A DNA stretch of 38,045 nucleotides from positions 1 through 38,045 of the forward strand of contig JAFRLO010000001.1 of the NCBI GenBank assembly GCA_017431165.1. The letters run 5' to 3'. The notes under the pieces are model-generated. The model ran no database searches. It was not told the origin of the DNA and saw nothing but the letters and a program-made list of their open reading frames with translations. Positions 1 through 8,525 of the stretch are shown here, in pieces; the first letter of the stretch is position 1, and each line of letters begins with the position of its first letter. Both the position numbers and the translations under genes were made by a program. The DNA is from Eggerthellaceae bacterium. Lineage in GTDB: Bacteria; Actinomycetota; Coriobacteriia; Coriobacteriales; Eggerthellaceae.

Positions 1-48
1 AGCGTTCTTCCTGCGGCCCGTGCCGTAATACAAAGCTTCGTCTGCCAT
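1..48 (-). CDS. rpsI: 30S ribosomal protein S9, N-terminal fragment
   Basis: Only the first 16 codons are inside the window; the gene runs off the left edge. They translate as MADEALYYGTGRRKNA, and the YYGTGRRK stretch is the conserved N-terminus of S9 (uS9), whose C-terminal tail reaches the ribosomal P site. The start is an ATG three bases after the rplM stop codon. Its Shine-Dalgarno sequence GGAGGG lies inside the last codons of rplM, so translation of the two genes is probably coupled. rplM-rpsI is a near-universal bacterial operon, which supports the call despite the short fragment. Confidence 0.93.
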   Translation of the reverse strand, partial: MADEALYYGTGRRKNA

Positions 49-51
49 AGC

Positions 52-486
52 TTATCCCTCCAACTCGATCTTACGGGGCTTCTGAGCCATATGCGGATGC
101 TCGGCACCGCAATAAACCTTGAGCTTCTTACCCATTGCACGACCAAGCGTGTTCTTGGGCAGCATTCCCTTCACGGCATGCTCGATGACGCGCTCAGGAT
201 GCTTCTGCATAGCCTCTTGTAAGGTCTCAGACTTCAGTCCGCCGGGATGGCCGGAGTGACGATAGTACTCCTTGGCAAGGAGCTTGTTGCCTGTGACGCG
301 GATCTTGTCAGCATTGACGATGATGACGAAGTCGCCCGTGTCAACATGCGGGGTGTACTGCGGCTTGTGCTTGCCCTTCAGAATCTGGGCAGCCTTGGCT
401 GCAACGCGACCAAGCACCTGGTCTTCTGCATCGATCAGAACCCACTCGCGCTCAACCTCAAGCGGTTTTGCGTAATACGTTTTCAC
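52..486 (-). CDS. rplM: 50S ribosomal protein L13
   Basis: L13 (uL13) is an early-assembly protein of the large ribosomal subunit that binds 23S rRNA. The 144-residue product begins [15 protein letters not shown] and contains the conserved stretches [29 protein letters not shown] and [18 protein letters not shown], and its length is normal for the family. The reading frame stays open upstream to 573, but I chose the GTG at 486. It is preceded by GGAGG at a five-base spacing, and family homology starts exactly there. It is transcribed from a strong promoter near 689-717 through a leader of about 195 bases. Confidence 0.97.
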   Translation of the reverse strand: MKTYYAKPLEVEREWVLIDAEDQVLGRVAAKAAQILKGKHKPQYTPHVDTGDFVIIVNADKIRVTGNKLLAKEYYRHSGHPGGLKSETLQEAMQKHPERVIEHAVKGMLPKNTLGRAMGKKLKVYCGAEHPHMAQKPRKIELEG

Positions 487-568
487 TGTATCCTCCACAA
501 ATATTTGCTTGTCATAGCGCGAAAGTGGTTGAAGCTGCCGCCATTGCGCCTGATCAAGACTCGTGCGT

Positions 569-676
569 TTCAAAAGTGCAGGTCAACTGGATGTCGGTTT
601 CCTACGCCAACGCAAGCCGCCGGGCCTGGACTCCCTTGGGCATGCTCCGCCTACCCTGCGATACGGGGCTTTTGAA
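569..676 (-). promoter_or_regulatory. structured 5' leader of the rplM-rpsI mRNA
   Basis: Between the promoter and the rplM start lie about 195 untranslated bases. Near the 5' end of the predicted RNA, TTCAAAAG (676-669) is perfectly complementary to CTTTTGAA (576-569), giving an 8-bp helix. A further CG/CG pair lies beyond one mismatch, and the helix closes a GC-rich domain of about 92 bases. Ribosomal-protein operons are commonly autoregulated by binding of their product to such leaders, and L13 leaders are known in Bacillota. I do not recognise this one as the known family, so a regulatory role is inferred from position and pairing only. Confidence 0.45.
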
Positions 677-688
677 GCGAACCTGCTC

Positions 689-717
689 ATTCTATAGCCG
701 CAGGATTACCTTGTCAA
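689..717 (-). promoter_or_regulatory. sigma-70-type promoter of rplM-rpsI
   Basis: On the minus strand there is TTGACA (717-712), a 17-base spacer, then TAGAAT (694-689). The -35 box is perfect and the -10 box matches five of six consensus positions at optimal spacing. Transcription should start near 682-683. No other gene starts within reach downstream except rplM. Confidence 0.85.
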
Positions 718-728
718 CCGCATTTGCC

Positions 729-2645
729 TTATACGACAGCAGGAGTGATGTCGTTCGCACGGCGTTCCATGTAGATCTTCATCGCGTAAAGCGTGATATC
801 AGAACGGTTGATAACACCAACGATGCGGCCGTTCGACAGCACGGGGACCTTCTTTAAGTGGTTCTCGCCGATGACGCGGCATAGCTCATCGAAGCTCGCG
901 TGCTCGTCGACTGAAATGACACCAAGGGTCGCGATGGAGCTCGCAGGCATATCCATGACGCTATCGAGTTTGTGCTCGAAGTCGGGATCGTCCTGCTCGC
1001 TCGCCGCGATCATTGCGATCGGGTCGAGATATGTCTTCCCGCGACGTGAGAGCGCCCTGATGACGTCGCCATCGGAGATGATATCGCGAACCATCATGTC
1101 CTCATCAACCAGCGGCACGGCACTGACGCCCTTCTCGATGAAGATGTTGACGGCATCGGCGACGGTCGCAGTCGCAGGCAACAGGTACAGGTCGGTCTTC
1201 ATGAGCGAAGCCAGGATGCTGCGACGTTCGCCGCTCGGGTCGGCCTGCGCGGCATCCGTCGCCTTGTCCTTGACCATGACGACAACCAAGATCGTGGCAG
1301 CAAGGCAGATGAATGCCTGCACGAGGAACGAGACGTTAACGCCCAGCATGCTCGCCTCGACCTGGCCCAGCTCGGAGGTGTTCGATGCAGCAACCATCGA
1401 GTACACCGAAATGACGAGCGCGGTTCCAAGCGAGCCGGCAACCTGGCGCAAGGTATTTGAAAGCGCATTTCCGTGGTTGAGCACCTTGTTGTCGAGCGCA
1501 TTGAGTCCCCATGTGCTGATCGGCATATTGATGAGCGATAACGCGAAATGACGCAGACACACGACAATGCTCAGGTACAGCAAGCTCGTCGTCGTGGTGA
1601 GAACAGAAAGCGCCACCGTCATGAGCGTCAGGAGCACGGTGCCGACGATGCCCATGACGCGCGGGCCATGCTTATCGAACAGGCGGCCGGCAACGATGCC
1701 CATGACACCCATGACCACAGCACCAGGCAGCATGACGATCGCCGATGTGGTCGCCGTTTGGCCGCAAAGATCTTGCACGTATATCGGGATGAGGACGCCG
1801 TTTGCCATGATGGCGGCATTCACGATCATGCCGATGACCACGCTTGCCATGAAACGACGGTTCTTCAGGATGCGCACCTGCAGCATCGGGTTCTCCAGCT
1901 GCAACTGCCTGCGGAAGAAGAACACAAGGATGACCACGCCGATTACGACCGGAATGAACGGCATGATGGAAAGCCCGTACGAGCCGATAGCACCGAAGCC
2001 GTATAGCACCGCACCGAAGCCGAGCGTCGAGAGTATGACAGACGGTTTGTCGAGCTTGGGAGTTTCCTCGTCGCCCTCGCGACCTCTATGCAATGTGAGG
2101 ATGGCGAACGCGATATCAATGGCCGCAAGCCCGGCAACGATGTAGAACAGCGTGTGCCAGTCGGCGTTATCGATGATCAAACCGGCAATGGTCGGCCCGA
2201 TGGCGGGAGCGAAGCTAATGATAATGCCGAACAGGCCCATCGCGAAGCCACGCCGATCGACGGGAAACGTCAGCAGCATGACCGTCATGACCATCGGCAT
2301 CAGCACGCCCGCACCACACGCTTGGATCATACGACCTGTCAGAAGCACAGCAAAGTTCGGCCCCCATGCAGCGAGGAGGCTGCCGATAATAAACGCAATC
2401 ATTGCAACGATAAAGAGGATCTTCGTACTGAAACGGTCGGTCAAATACGCCGTGATCGGAATCATAATCGCATTGACAAGTGTGAATGCCGTGGTCAACC
2501 ATTGCGCACTCGATGCGTCGATGCTCAAATCGGACATGATGGAAGGCAGCGCCGGCGTAACCAGCGTCTGGTTCAAAATGGTGATGAACGAGCCCGAAAC
2601 CAAAACGAGCAGCATCACGACTTGTTTCTTCGTCAGTCCTAGCAT
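729..2645 (-). CDS. DHA2-type MFS transporter fused to a C-terminal CBS-domain pair
   Basis: The 638-residue protein has two parts. Residues 1 to about 465 form a major facilitator of the drug:proton antiporter-2 type (EmrB/QacA-like, about 14 membrane segments). It carries LTGRMIQACGAGVLMP and the antiporter motif region ending GPTIAGLI. Residues about 482-630 form two CBS repeats, seen as VSAVPLVDEDMMVRDIISDGDV and KKVPVLSNGRIVGVINRSDI style strands; such pairs usually bind adenine nucleotides. The substrate cannot be told. I chose ATG 2645 over a TTG 21 bases upstream because AAGGA sits seven bases before it. It stands alone between pit and rplM, with no terminator seen after it. Confidence 0.9.
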   Translation of the reverse strand: MLGLTKKQVVMLLVLVSGSFITILNQTLVTPALPSIMSDLSIDASSAQWLTTAFTLVNAIMIPITAYLTDRFSTKILFIVAMIAFIIGSLLAAWGPNFAVLLTGRMIQACGAGVLMPMVMTVMLLTFPVDRRGFAMGLFGIIISFAPAIGPTIAGLIIDNADWHTLFYIVAGLAAIDIAFAILTLHRGREGDEETPKLDKPSVILSTLGFGAVLYGFGAIGSYGLSIMPFIPVVIGVVILVFFFRRQLQLENPMLQVRILKNRRFMASVVIGMIVNAAIMANGVLIPIYVQDLCGQTATTSAIVMLPGAVVMGVMGIVAGRLFDKHGPRVMGIVGTVLLTLMTVALSVLTTTTSLLYLSIVVCLRHFALSLINMPISTWGLNALDNKVLNHGNALSNTLRQVAGSLGTALVISVYSMVAASNTSELGQVEASMLGVNVSFLVQAFICLAATILVVVMVKDKATDAAQADPSGERRSILASLMKTDLYLLPATATVADAVNIFIEKGVSAVPLVDEDMMVRDIISDGDVIRALSRRGKTYLDPIAMIAASEQDDPDFEHKLDSVMDMPASSIATLGVISVDEHASFDELCRVIGENHLKKVPVLSNGRIVGVINRSDITLYAMKIYMERRANDITPAVV

Positions 2646-2731
2646 GCAACAGTCCTTCCCGCACAAATGCGAGATACGCGATTAACGAATGCGATTCTTA
2701 TCGATTGGATATAAATCGGATAAATACGGTA

Positions 2732-3778
2732 TTACAGCAGCATGAACAGCTTTGCAAGTACGAAACCGATGAGTCCGCAACATGGGAACGTGAGTACCCA
2801 TGCGAGCACCATGTTCCCCGCGATATTCCACTTCACATCACGGGGATTCTTGCTCGCCCCCACGCTCATGATTGCCGACGTGTTGCAATGCGACGTGGAA
2901 ACCGGCATACCGACCAGATTGGAAACGAACAGCGTGGTTGCAGTGCTAATCGAAGCTGCGACACCCTGGTACTTCTCGAGTCTGACCATGTCCATCGCGA
3001 CGGACTTGATGATGCGCTTTCCGCCGATAATGGTACCGACAGACATGGCAACAGAGCAGGTGATCATGAGCCATAGCGGGAAACCCGTCGATCCAGCATC
3101 CTCCATACCAAAGCTCAACGCGATGCCGAGCACGCCGATGGAAAGGAACTTAGAACCATCCTGCGCACCATGAAGGAACGCCAATGCACACGCAAGGATG
3201 TTCTGAACGACGACGCACGTTTGGTTGCCCTTGCGGCGATTGACATATCTGAACAGCTTCTCGAACAGGCGCACCACAAGCCAGCCGATGGCAAAGCCCG
3301 CAAACAGCGAGAACAACATGCCGTAGATGACCATCATCCATTCGCCAACCACGACACCGCCCCAACCGTTGAGCGCGATGGCACCACCGGTGATACCCGC
3401 GATGAGCGAATGCGATTTGGACGCAGGAATGCCTTTGAACCAGCAGAAGACGCCCCAAATGATGGAGCCTATCATCGCTGCCATCAAGGCCATCAAGGCA
3501 GTATGCGTATCGCCTGAGAAATCAACCATCGCGAACATGGTTTTAGCTACAGCCGTAGAGACCAAAGGAATAGCCATCACGCCGATGAAATTGAAGATAG
3601 CAGCAGCGATAAGCGCCGTAACAGGCTTCATGCAACGAGTAGAAACCGCAGAGGCGATGGCATTAGGCGCATCCGTTGCACCTGAGACTATCGTGACCAA
3701 GATAACGAGAACCAGAATAACGCCCAATGAGGGGTATGAGGCCATTTGGCTTAATAGCACTCCGAGTGAAAGATCCAC
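2732..3778 (-). CDS. pit: inorganic phosphate transporter, PiT family
   Basis: A 348-residue, almost wholly hydrophobic protein of the PiT/Na-Pi family (low-affinity phosphate, or metal-phosphate, symport driven by protons or cations). The family's inverted duplication is visible. GATDAPNA (33-40) in the first half corresponds to HGAQDGSKF (203-211) in the second, and GIPASKSHS (116-124) to GMPVSTSHC (290-298). The length is that of short bacterial PiT proteins. The start is a GTG at 3778 preceded by AAGGGG at eight bases. No phoU-like partner, common beside pit genes in other bacteria, lies next to it. A 13-bp palindrome sits about 90 bases upstream. Confidence 0.92.
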   Translation of the reverse strand: MDLSLGVLLSQMASYPSLGVILVLVILVTIVSGATDAPNAIASAVSTRCMKPVTALIAAAIFNFIGVMAIPLVSTAVAKTMFAMVDFSGDTHTALMALMAAMIGSIIWGVFCWFKGIPASKSHSLIAGITGGAIALNGWGGVVVGEWMMVIYGMLFSLFAGFAIGWLVVRLFEKLFRYVNRRKGNQTCVVVQNILACALAFLHGAQDGSKFLSIGVLGIALSFGMEDAGSTGFPLWLMITCSVAMSVGTIIGGKRIIKSVAMDMVRLEKYQGVAASISTATTLFVSNLVGMPVSTSHCNTSAIMSVGASKNPRDVKWNIAGNMVLAWVLTFPCCGLIGFVLAKLFMLL

Positions 3779-3865
3779 TGGACAACCCCTTCTCGAACCG
3801 TAAGCGTTACTCGATGAACTATCTTCTCTCGATCATTTTATGCCGTAAACACGCATCCATGCTGC

Positions 3866-3878
3866 TTGCACCGTGCAA
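3866..3878. promoter_or_regulatory. 13-bp palindrome upstream of pit (operator candidate)
   Basis: TTGCAC-C-GTGCAA is a perfect inverted repeat with six-base arms and one central base. It lies in the 118-bp gap between ispG and pit. An outer CTGC/GCAG pair can extend it with a three-base bulge. There is no following T-run, so a terminator is unlikely; a repressor site for pit is the simplest reading. Confidence 0.35.
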
Positions 3879-3896
3879 ACGGCAGGTTCAATAACA

Positions 3897-4952
3897 TTAT
3901 AATGCCGAAATCGTCTCCATCAGAGCCTCGACAATGAGATCTTCAGGTACCTTTTTCACCACTTCCCCATTCACGAATACGACACCCGATCCATCACCGC
4001 ACGCAACGCCAGCATCCGCATCCGAAGCTTCGCCTGGACCGTTGACGACGCATCCCATGACAGCGACTTTAAGAGGCTTTTCAACGAAAGCAAGCTTTTC
4101 CTCGACCTGCTTCGCCAAGCTGATCAGATCGACTTGGCACCGACCGCATGTCGGGCAGCTGATCAACTCAGGCCCGCGAGCACGCAATGACAAGGCCGAG
4201 AGCAGCGTCCAGCACGCACGCACCTCGAGTACGGGATCATCGGTCAACGAGATACGTAAGGTATCGCCGATGCCTTCCTCGAGCAAGATGCCCAAACCGC
4301 TAGCAGATTTGATCAGGCCCTGGAATGCCGTGCCAGCTTCTGTCACGCCGATGTGCAACGGAACCTGGGGAATCATGCTTGCGAGCAAGCGATTCGTTTC
4401 GATGATGGCTTGCACATCATGAGCCTTCGCGGAAACGACGATGTCGGTAAACCCACGGTTCTCGAAATGCTCTACGTAATCAGCCGCAGACTGCGCAAGC
4501 TTTTGCGGGAGAGTCAGATCGTCCCGCTTCTTAAGCTCTGGGTCGAGCGAGCCCGCATTCACTCCAATGCGAATGGGGATATGCACCTGCTTGGCAGCAT
4601 CGATAACCTCGTTCGTTTTCTCTAGACCACCGATATTGCCTGGGTTGATGCGCAGCTTCGCCGCACCGCGCAAGGCAGCTTGCACGGCTATCTCGGCACT
4701 GAAATGCACGTCCGCAACCACAGGAAGCGGAGATTTAGCGCAGACAGCCTCGAACGCATCGAGGCAATCCTTGCGCGGAATCGCCATGCGGACGACCTCG
4801 CAACCAGCTTCAGCAAGCGCATCGATCTGACGCAGGTTCGCATCAACATCGGTAGCTTTCGCGTTGAGCATCGATTGCACGACGATGGGGGCACCACCAC
4901 CCATGGGTACGGAGCCGACCATGACTTGGCGCGTGAGCTCATGTGGTTTCAT
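3897..4952 (-). CDS. ispG: (E)-4-hydroxy-3-methylbut-2-enyl-diphosphate synthase (IspG/GcpE)
   Basis: IspG converts 2-C-methyl-D-erythritol 2,4-cyclodiphosphate to HMBPP, the next-to-last step of the MEP isoprenoid pathway, using a [4Fe-4S] cluster. The 351-residue product has the two-domain bacterial form. The N-terminal TIM barrel shows PIVVQSMLNAKATDV and KLRINPGNIGG. The C-terminal cluster domain shows CPTCGRC (266-272) and GCVVNGPGE (300-308), which supply the expected ligands C266, C269, C301 and E308. GGAAGG lies upstream of the ATG. It is the last gene of the pyrH-to-ispG operon, after rseP. Confidence 0.97.
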   Translation of the reverse strand: MKPHELTRQVMVGSVPMGGGAPIVVQSMLNAKATDVDANLRQIDALAEAGCEVVRMAIPRKDCLDAFEAVCAKSPLPVVADVHFSAEIAVQAALRGAAKLRINPGNIGGLEKTNEVIDAAKQVHIPIRIGVNAGSLDPELKKRDDLTLPQKLAQSAADYVEHFENRGFTDIVVSAKAHDVQAIIETNRLLASMIPQVPLHIGVTEAGTAFQGLIKSASGLGILLEEGIGDTLRISLTDDPVLEVRACWTLLSALSLRARGPELISCPTCGRCQVDLISLAKQVEEKLAFVEKPLKVAVMGCVVNGPGEASDADAGVACGDGSGVVFVNGEVVKKVPEDLIVEALMETISAL

Positions 4953-5011
4953 GCGTTTCCCTTCCTTCTTCCTTCATCGCATCTCACAAGGACGCGACTC
5001 GCACATGCGGG

Positions 5012-6121
5012 TTAACCCCAAAAACCCGTGAAGATTCGTTGGATATCCTGACCGACCATAATGACGAACAGCCCAAGGAAAAGCGCAACACCTGCGATGC
5101 TCAGCCCATTAAGGGCACGGAGCGAAATGGCACGGCGTGCGATCTTCTGATAGATTTCAACCACGAATCTGCCACCATCAAGCGGCGGAATCGGAATGAG
5201 GTTCATGATGCCTAGAGAAACCGAAATCATAGCAGTGAACTCCAGAAGAGCGACGATACCCTGCTCGGCTGCGCTCTTTGAAATGATCGCAATGCCGATT
5301 ACCGACGCCGAATTCGATACGGTTTCTGCAGCGGTCGCTGGATTGAACAAGCTTACTACCGCTTGGAAGACCATACCGATGTATGTGAATCCAGCTTGGA
5401 TAGAGCGCAGGGGATCGACGGTCACATGGGTGATTTCACCTGATGCCGTCTCGTAGTCGAATCCGATGACCGAATAGATAAGGATGAACGCAAGAATGGC
5501 GAACAGCAGGTTGACCGTGATACCCGCGAGAAGAATGATGGTCCGCTTCCAAAATGGAAGAGAACGGTACTGCTGCTTGAATTCGCTTTGATAGAGCGCT
5601 TCAGCATCGGCAACCTCGCGTGGCTCGCCTAAAGCATATGGCTGAGGAACGACACGTCCGAAACGCTCCGCATCGCGGATCTGCTTCTTTGTGGGTGTGA
5701 CCTCCATGGCCTTGTATGCTTGCACCGCATCCTTGCGCTTCGGACCAACGGCGCTCCCCCACTCGACAAGCTCAACAAGCGCCTCCTCGGCATCATCGGC
5801 CGAAATATGAAGGTCATCCGCAATTTGCTCGGCAGTTGCGCTACCCCTGCGAAACAGCGCCGCGAGAGCTCCTTTAAGATGCGGATGTATCTCTCCCGGC
5901 TCCATGCCGCACACATGTGCATATCCTCCAAGCGGCACGCAGGTCACACCGAATCGCGTCTCGCCATGCTTAAAGCCGATAGATGGGCCGGGGAGTCCGA
6001 GCATGAACTCGCTCACGCGCACACCAAACGCACGCGAAGCAAGATAGTGCCCTCCTTCATGGATGAACACCAATAGGCCCAAAACGATGGTGCCGTATAC
6101 TATCATGAGGATGACGTCCAT
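5012..6121 (-). CDS. rseP: RseP-family site-2 metalloprotease lacking a PDZ domain
   Basis: A membrane-embedded zinc protease of peptidase family M50, which cuts transmembrane substrates such as anti-sigma factors. HEGGH (21-25) in the first membrane segment supplies two zinc ligands and the catalytic Glu; PPLDGGR (312-318) supplies the Asp ligand. LPFWKRTIILLAGITVNLLF (188-207) is the usual second membrane segment. In ordinary RseP a PDZ domain of about 90 residues follows that segment. Here only about 20 residues (219-240) separate it from the conserved region leading to LDG. Instead, about 100 extra residues (82-180) precede it, including a helix-turn-helix-like part (94-128). The position between dxr and ispG is typical of Actinomycetota. 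Start: ATG with AAGGGA eight bases upstream. Confidence 0.9.
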   Translation of the reverse strand: MDVILMIVYGTIVLGLLVFIHEGGHYLASRAFGVRVSEFMLGLPGPSIGFKHGETRFGVTCVPLGGYAHVCGMEPGEIHPHLKGALAALFRRGSATAEQIADDLHISADDAEEALVELVEWGSAVGPKRKDAVQAYKAMEVTPTKKQIRDAERFGRVVPQPYALGEPREVADAEALYQSEFKQQYRSLPFWKRTIILLAGITVNLLFAILAFILIYSVIGFDYETASGEITHVTVDPLRSIQAGFTYIGMVFQAVVSLFNPATAAETVSNSASVIGIAIISKSAAEQGIVALLEFTAMISVSLGIMNLIPIPPLDGGRFVVEIYQKIARRAISLRALNGLSIAGVALFLGLFVIMVGQDIQRIFTGFWG

Positions 6122-6173
6122 GAATGCTATCCCTTATGATGCGCGCATCCGCCTGCTGCAGTTGCGTTTTCCG

Positions 6174-7376
6174 TTATTTCTTAACCTGATGGGACAAGAG
6201 CCACGTGTTCGCATTGAATCTGGCCCAGTTGTCCAAACCCTCAAGTTGTTCGATAGATTCGACTTCTTGAACACCCAACTGCATGTGCGCCTCCATGATA
6301 GAAGTCACACACTCTCCAATCTGCATGAAGCCGCAACTCTTATTCAAGAAGGCCGTAACCGCAACCTCGTTCGCCGCATTCATAACGCACGGAAGCGTAC
6401 CCCCGCGGCGGCCTGCGTATAACGCAGCTCGTAGGCATTCGAACGTATCCCAGTCAGGTTCTTCGAATTCGATCGATCCGAGCTTGCAGAAATCCATCGG
6501 CTCCACGGGTGCGCTCCATCTGTCAGGATATGAGAGCGCATATTGAATCGGAATGCGCATGTCGGTCGGTCCCATGTGAGCCTTCACGCTGCCATCGCAG
6601 TATTCGACCATAGAATGGACGGCACTTTGCGGTTGGATGACAACCTGTATCTTCGTGAACGGCATGTCGTAAAGCCAGCTTGCCTCGATCATCTCAAGAC
6701 CTTTGTTCATCAGGGTCGCCGAATCGATGGTGATCTTCTTTCCCATGTTCCATGTGGGGTGGCCAAGCGCTTGCTCTGGAGTCACGCGGACCAGATCTTC
6801 CGCTTTCCAACCGCGGAATGGACCGCCCGAAGCAGTCAACCACAAATTGGAAACTTTGCTCATGTCTTCGCCGATGAGGCATTGATAGATGGCACCATGC
6901 TCCGAATCGATGGGAACGATAGCGCCGCTCACGCCGCAGCTTGCTGCCGAAGCTCGTGCCATTGGCATCAGGAGCTCACCTGCAACGACAAGCGATTCCT
7001 TGTTTGCAAGCGCGAGCACTTTGCCCGCTTTAAGCGCGTTATAGCTCGAGCGCATGCCCGCAGCCCCTGAAACTGCATTAACTATGATGTCCGCTTCGGG
7101 TAAGGCAGCCAACTCGGCAACGGCTTTGCTGCCGCATTCTGCCCTGCCATCAAATCCCGTGATTCTTGCATCATCCTTCATCATGTATCGTCCGACAGCC
7201 ACGTTCTTGACACCGAACTCATGAGCCTGCGCAAGCAAGGTGTCCACGTCACCGTAAACCGAAAGGCCGACAACCTGCAGTTTGTCGGGATGCTGGCGAA
7301 CGACATCGAGCGTCTGTAAACCGATGGAACCCGTCGAACCCAAAACGACGATTCTCTTCTTTTGCGATTCTTCCAT
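6174..7376 (-). CDS. dxr: 1-deoxy-D-xylulose 5-phosphate reductoisomerase
   Basis: Dxr makes 2-C-methyl-D-erythritol 4-phosphate from DXP with NADPH and a divalent metal, the committed step of the MEP pathway. The 400-residue product has the NADPH site GSTGSIG near residue 13, the metal-binding PIDSEHGA, and the active-site stretches TASGGPFRGW and KKITIDSATLMNKGLE. A second in-frame ATG lies 18 bases upstream at 7394. I prefer 7376 because the AGAAGGGA between the two ATGs forms a good ribosome-binding site for it. It lies between cdsA and rseP in the same operon and works with ispG, two genes downstream. Confidence 0.96.
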   Translation of the reverse strand: MEESQKKRIVVLGSTGSIGLQTLDVVRQHPDKLQVVGLSVYGDVDTLLAQAHEFGVKNVAVGRYMMKDDARITGFDGRAECGSKAVAELAALPEADIIVNAVSGAAGMRSSYNALKAGKVLALANKESLVVAGELLMPMARASAASCGVSGAIVPIDSEHGAIYQCLIGEDMSKVSNLWLTASGGPFRGWKAEDLVRVTPEQALGHPTWNMGKKITIDSATLMNKGLEMIEASWLYDMPFTKIQVVIQPQSAVHSMVEYCDGSVKAHMGPTDMRIPIQYALSYPDRWSAPVEPMDFCKLGSIEFEEPDWDTFECLRAALYAGRRGGTLPCVMNAANEVAVTAFLNKSCGFMQIGECVTSIMEAHMQLGVQEVESIEQLEGLDNWARFNANTWLLSHQVKK

Positions 7377-7454
7377 GGTGTTTCCCTTCTTCATCGGAAA
7401 AACGCTAGATTACTTGGACGGATGAGCGTGATCCCCGCGTACTAAAACCCACTC

Positions 7455-8492
7455 TTACATGAAGTAGAACGTGTAGGGTATGCATTGGAACACGAGCAAC
7501 AAGAAGGCAGCTGTCACCGCAGCTAAGAACATGGAGTCGGTGCGATCAAGCAATCCGCCATGACCGGGCATGATGGTCCCAGAATCCTTAAAGCCCGCAT
7601 TGCGTTTGATACGCGATTCAGCCAAATCACCCAGAACGCTCATAACGCCGCAGACAATACCGAAGAGGATGGCTTGTCCGATGGTAATCTCGACACCGGG
7701 AATCAGAACGCAAACGCTCCACGTCAGGCAGGAGCCGAATAGGCCGCCGATTAAGCCTTCCCAGCTTTTCTTCGGGCTGATGCGCGGGGCCATTTTGTGT
7801 TTGCCGAACTTGCTACCAACCAGATACGCGAAACCATCGTTGATCCACACGCTGGCGAAAACGATAAGGGCGAGCACGCCTCCCCACGGGAATCCCAATG
7901 ATGCACGGACGAGCACGAGGCTAGAAAGCAGCAAGCCCGTATATGTTGCCCCGAAGAAACTGACGCATACGTCAGCGATTCGGGCACGCAAGAAGAAAAC
8001 GTACCATACGATGAGCGCAACGAGCAGTGCGATGCTCAGCACCATCACTCCTGCAAGACCCCAAAGATACATGCATGGTGGATACAGCACGGCACCGACG
8101 ATGCCGATGAACTCATTCGGCAGTTTCGCATCTTTGCGGAGCATGTAGAAAAACTCTCCCGCAGCAATGCCCGCAGTAACCGACAGCATAAGCACCGTAG
8201 GAATGTTGCCCAGGATCAGGCACAGCACGGTAATGCTTACGTAAATCGCACCGGTCCTCAAACGAATCTGCAGTTCGGAAGGGTTCCTGAATTTCTGAGG
8301 CGTCTTATCGAGGGCATAATTCTTCAGTCGTTCGCCACGTGTAGGCGAAGGTTCAGTCGGCTCGACAGACGATGCTTCGTCGATACGCGGAGGATGCGCC
8401 TCGGAGAAGCTCGTCGAAGTTCGAGTGCGCCTTTTTTCTCGCTGTAGCGCGTCCTTTTCTTCTGCCTGTGGTTCTTTCTGATAATCAGCCAT
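7455..8492 (-). CDS. cdsA: phosphatidate cytidylyltransferase (CDP-diglyceride synthase)
   Basis: CdsA makes CDP-diacylglycerol from phosphatidic acid and CTP in the cytoplasmic membrane, the branch point of phospholipid synthesis. The 345-residue protein starts with about 75 charged, probably disordered residues, followed by roughly eight membrane segments. The family signature spans about 293-320, with its SRIKR, KDSGTIMPGHGG and DRTDS elements; NDGFAYLVG (218-226) and SPKKSWEG (239-246) are also typical. The ATG at 8492 has only a distant AAGGA, about 15 bases away, so the exact start is less certain than the gene. Operon neighbours are uppS and dxr. Confidence 0.94.
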   Translation of the reverse strand: MADYQKEPQAEEKDALQREKRRTRTSTSFSEAHPPRIDEASSVEPTEPSPTRGERLKNYALDKTPQKFRNPSELQIRLRTGAIYVSITVLCLILGNIPTVLMLSVTAGIAAGEFFYMLRKDAKLPNEFIGIVGAVLYPPCMYLWGLAGVMVLSIALLVALIVWYVFFLRARIADVCVSFFGATYTGLLLSSLVLVRASLGFPWGGVLALIVFASVWINDGFAYLVGSKFGKHKMAPRISPKKSWEGLIGGLFGSCLTWSVCVLIPGVEITIGQAILFGIVCGVMSVLGDLAESRIKRNAGFKDSGTIMPGHGGLLDRTDSMFLAAVTAAFLLLVFQCIPYTFYFM

Positions 8493-8525
8493 TGGTTTTG
8501 CGACATTCCTTACACAAACAACGAG

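Noticed and set aside
487..573. N-terminal extension of L13 from an upstream TTG
   Set aside because: The extension has no family homology, overlaps the structured leader and lacks a ribosome-binding site, whereas the GTG at 486 has GGAGG and matches the family N-terminus.
578..686. Possible pseudoknot in the rplM leader: GCAGGT (686-681) with ACCTGC (583-578), crossing the 8-bp closing helix
   Set aside because: The first arm overlaps the predicted transcription start (near 682), so it would not be fully present in the RNA. It would matter only if transcription starts further upstream.
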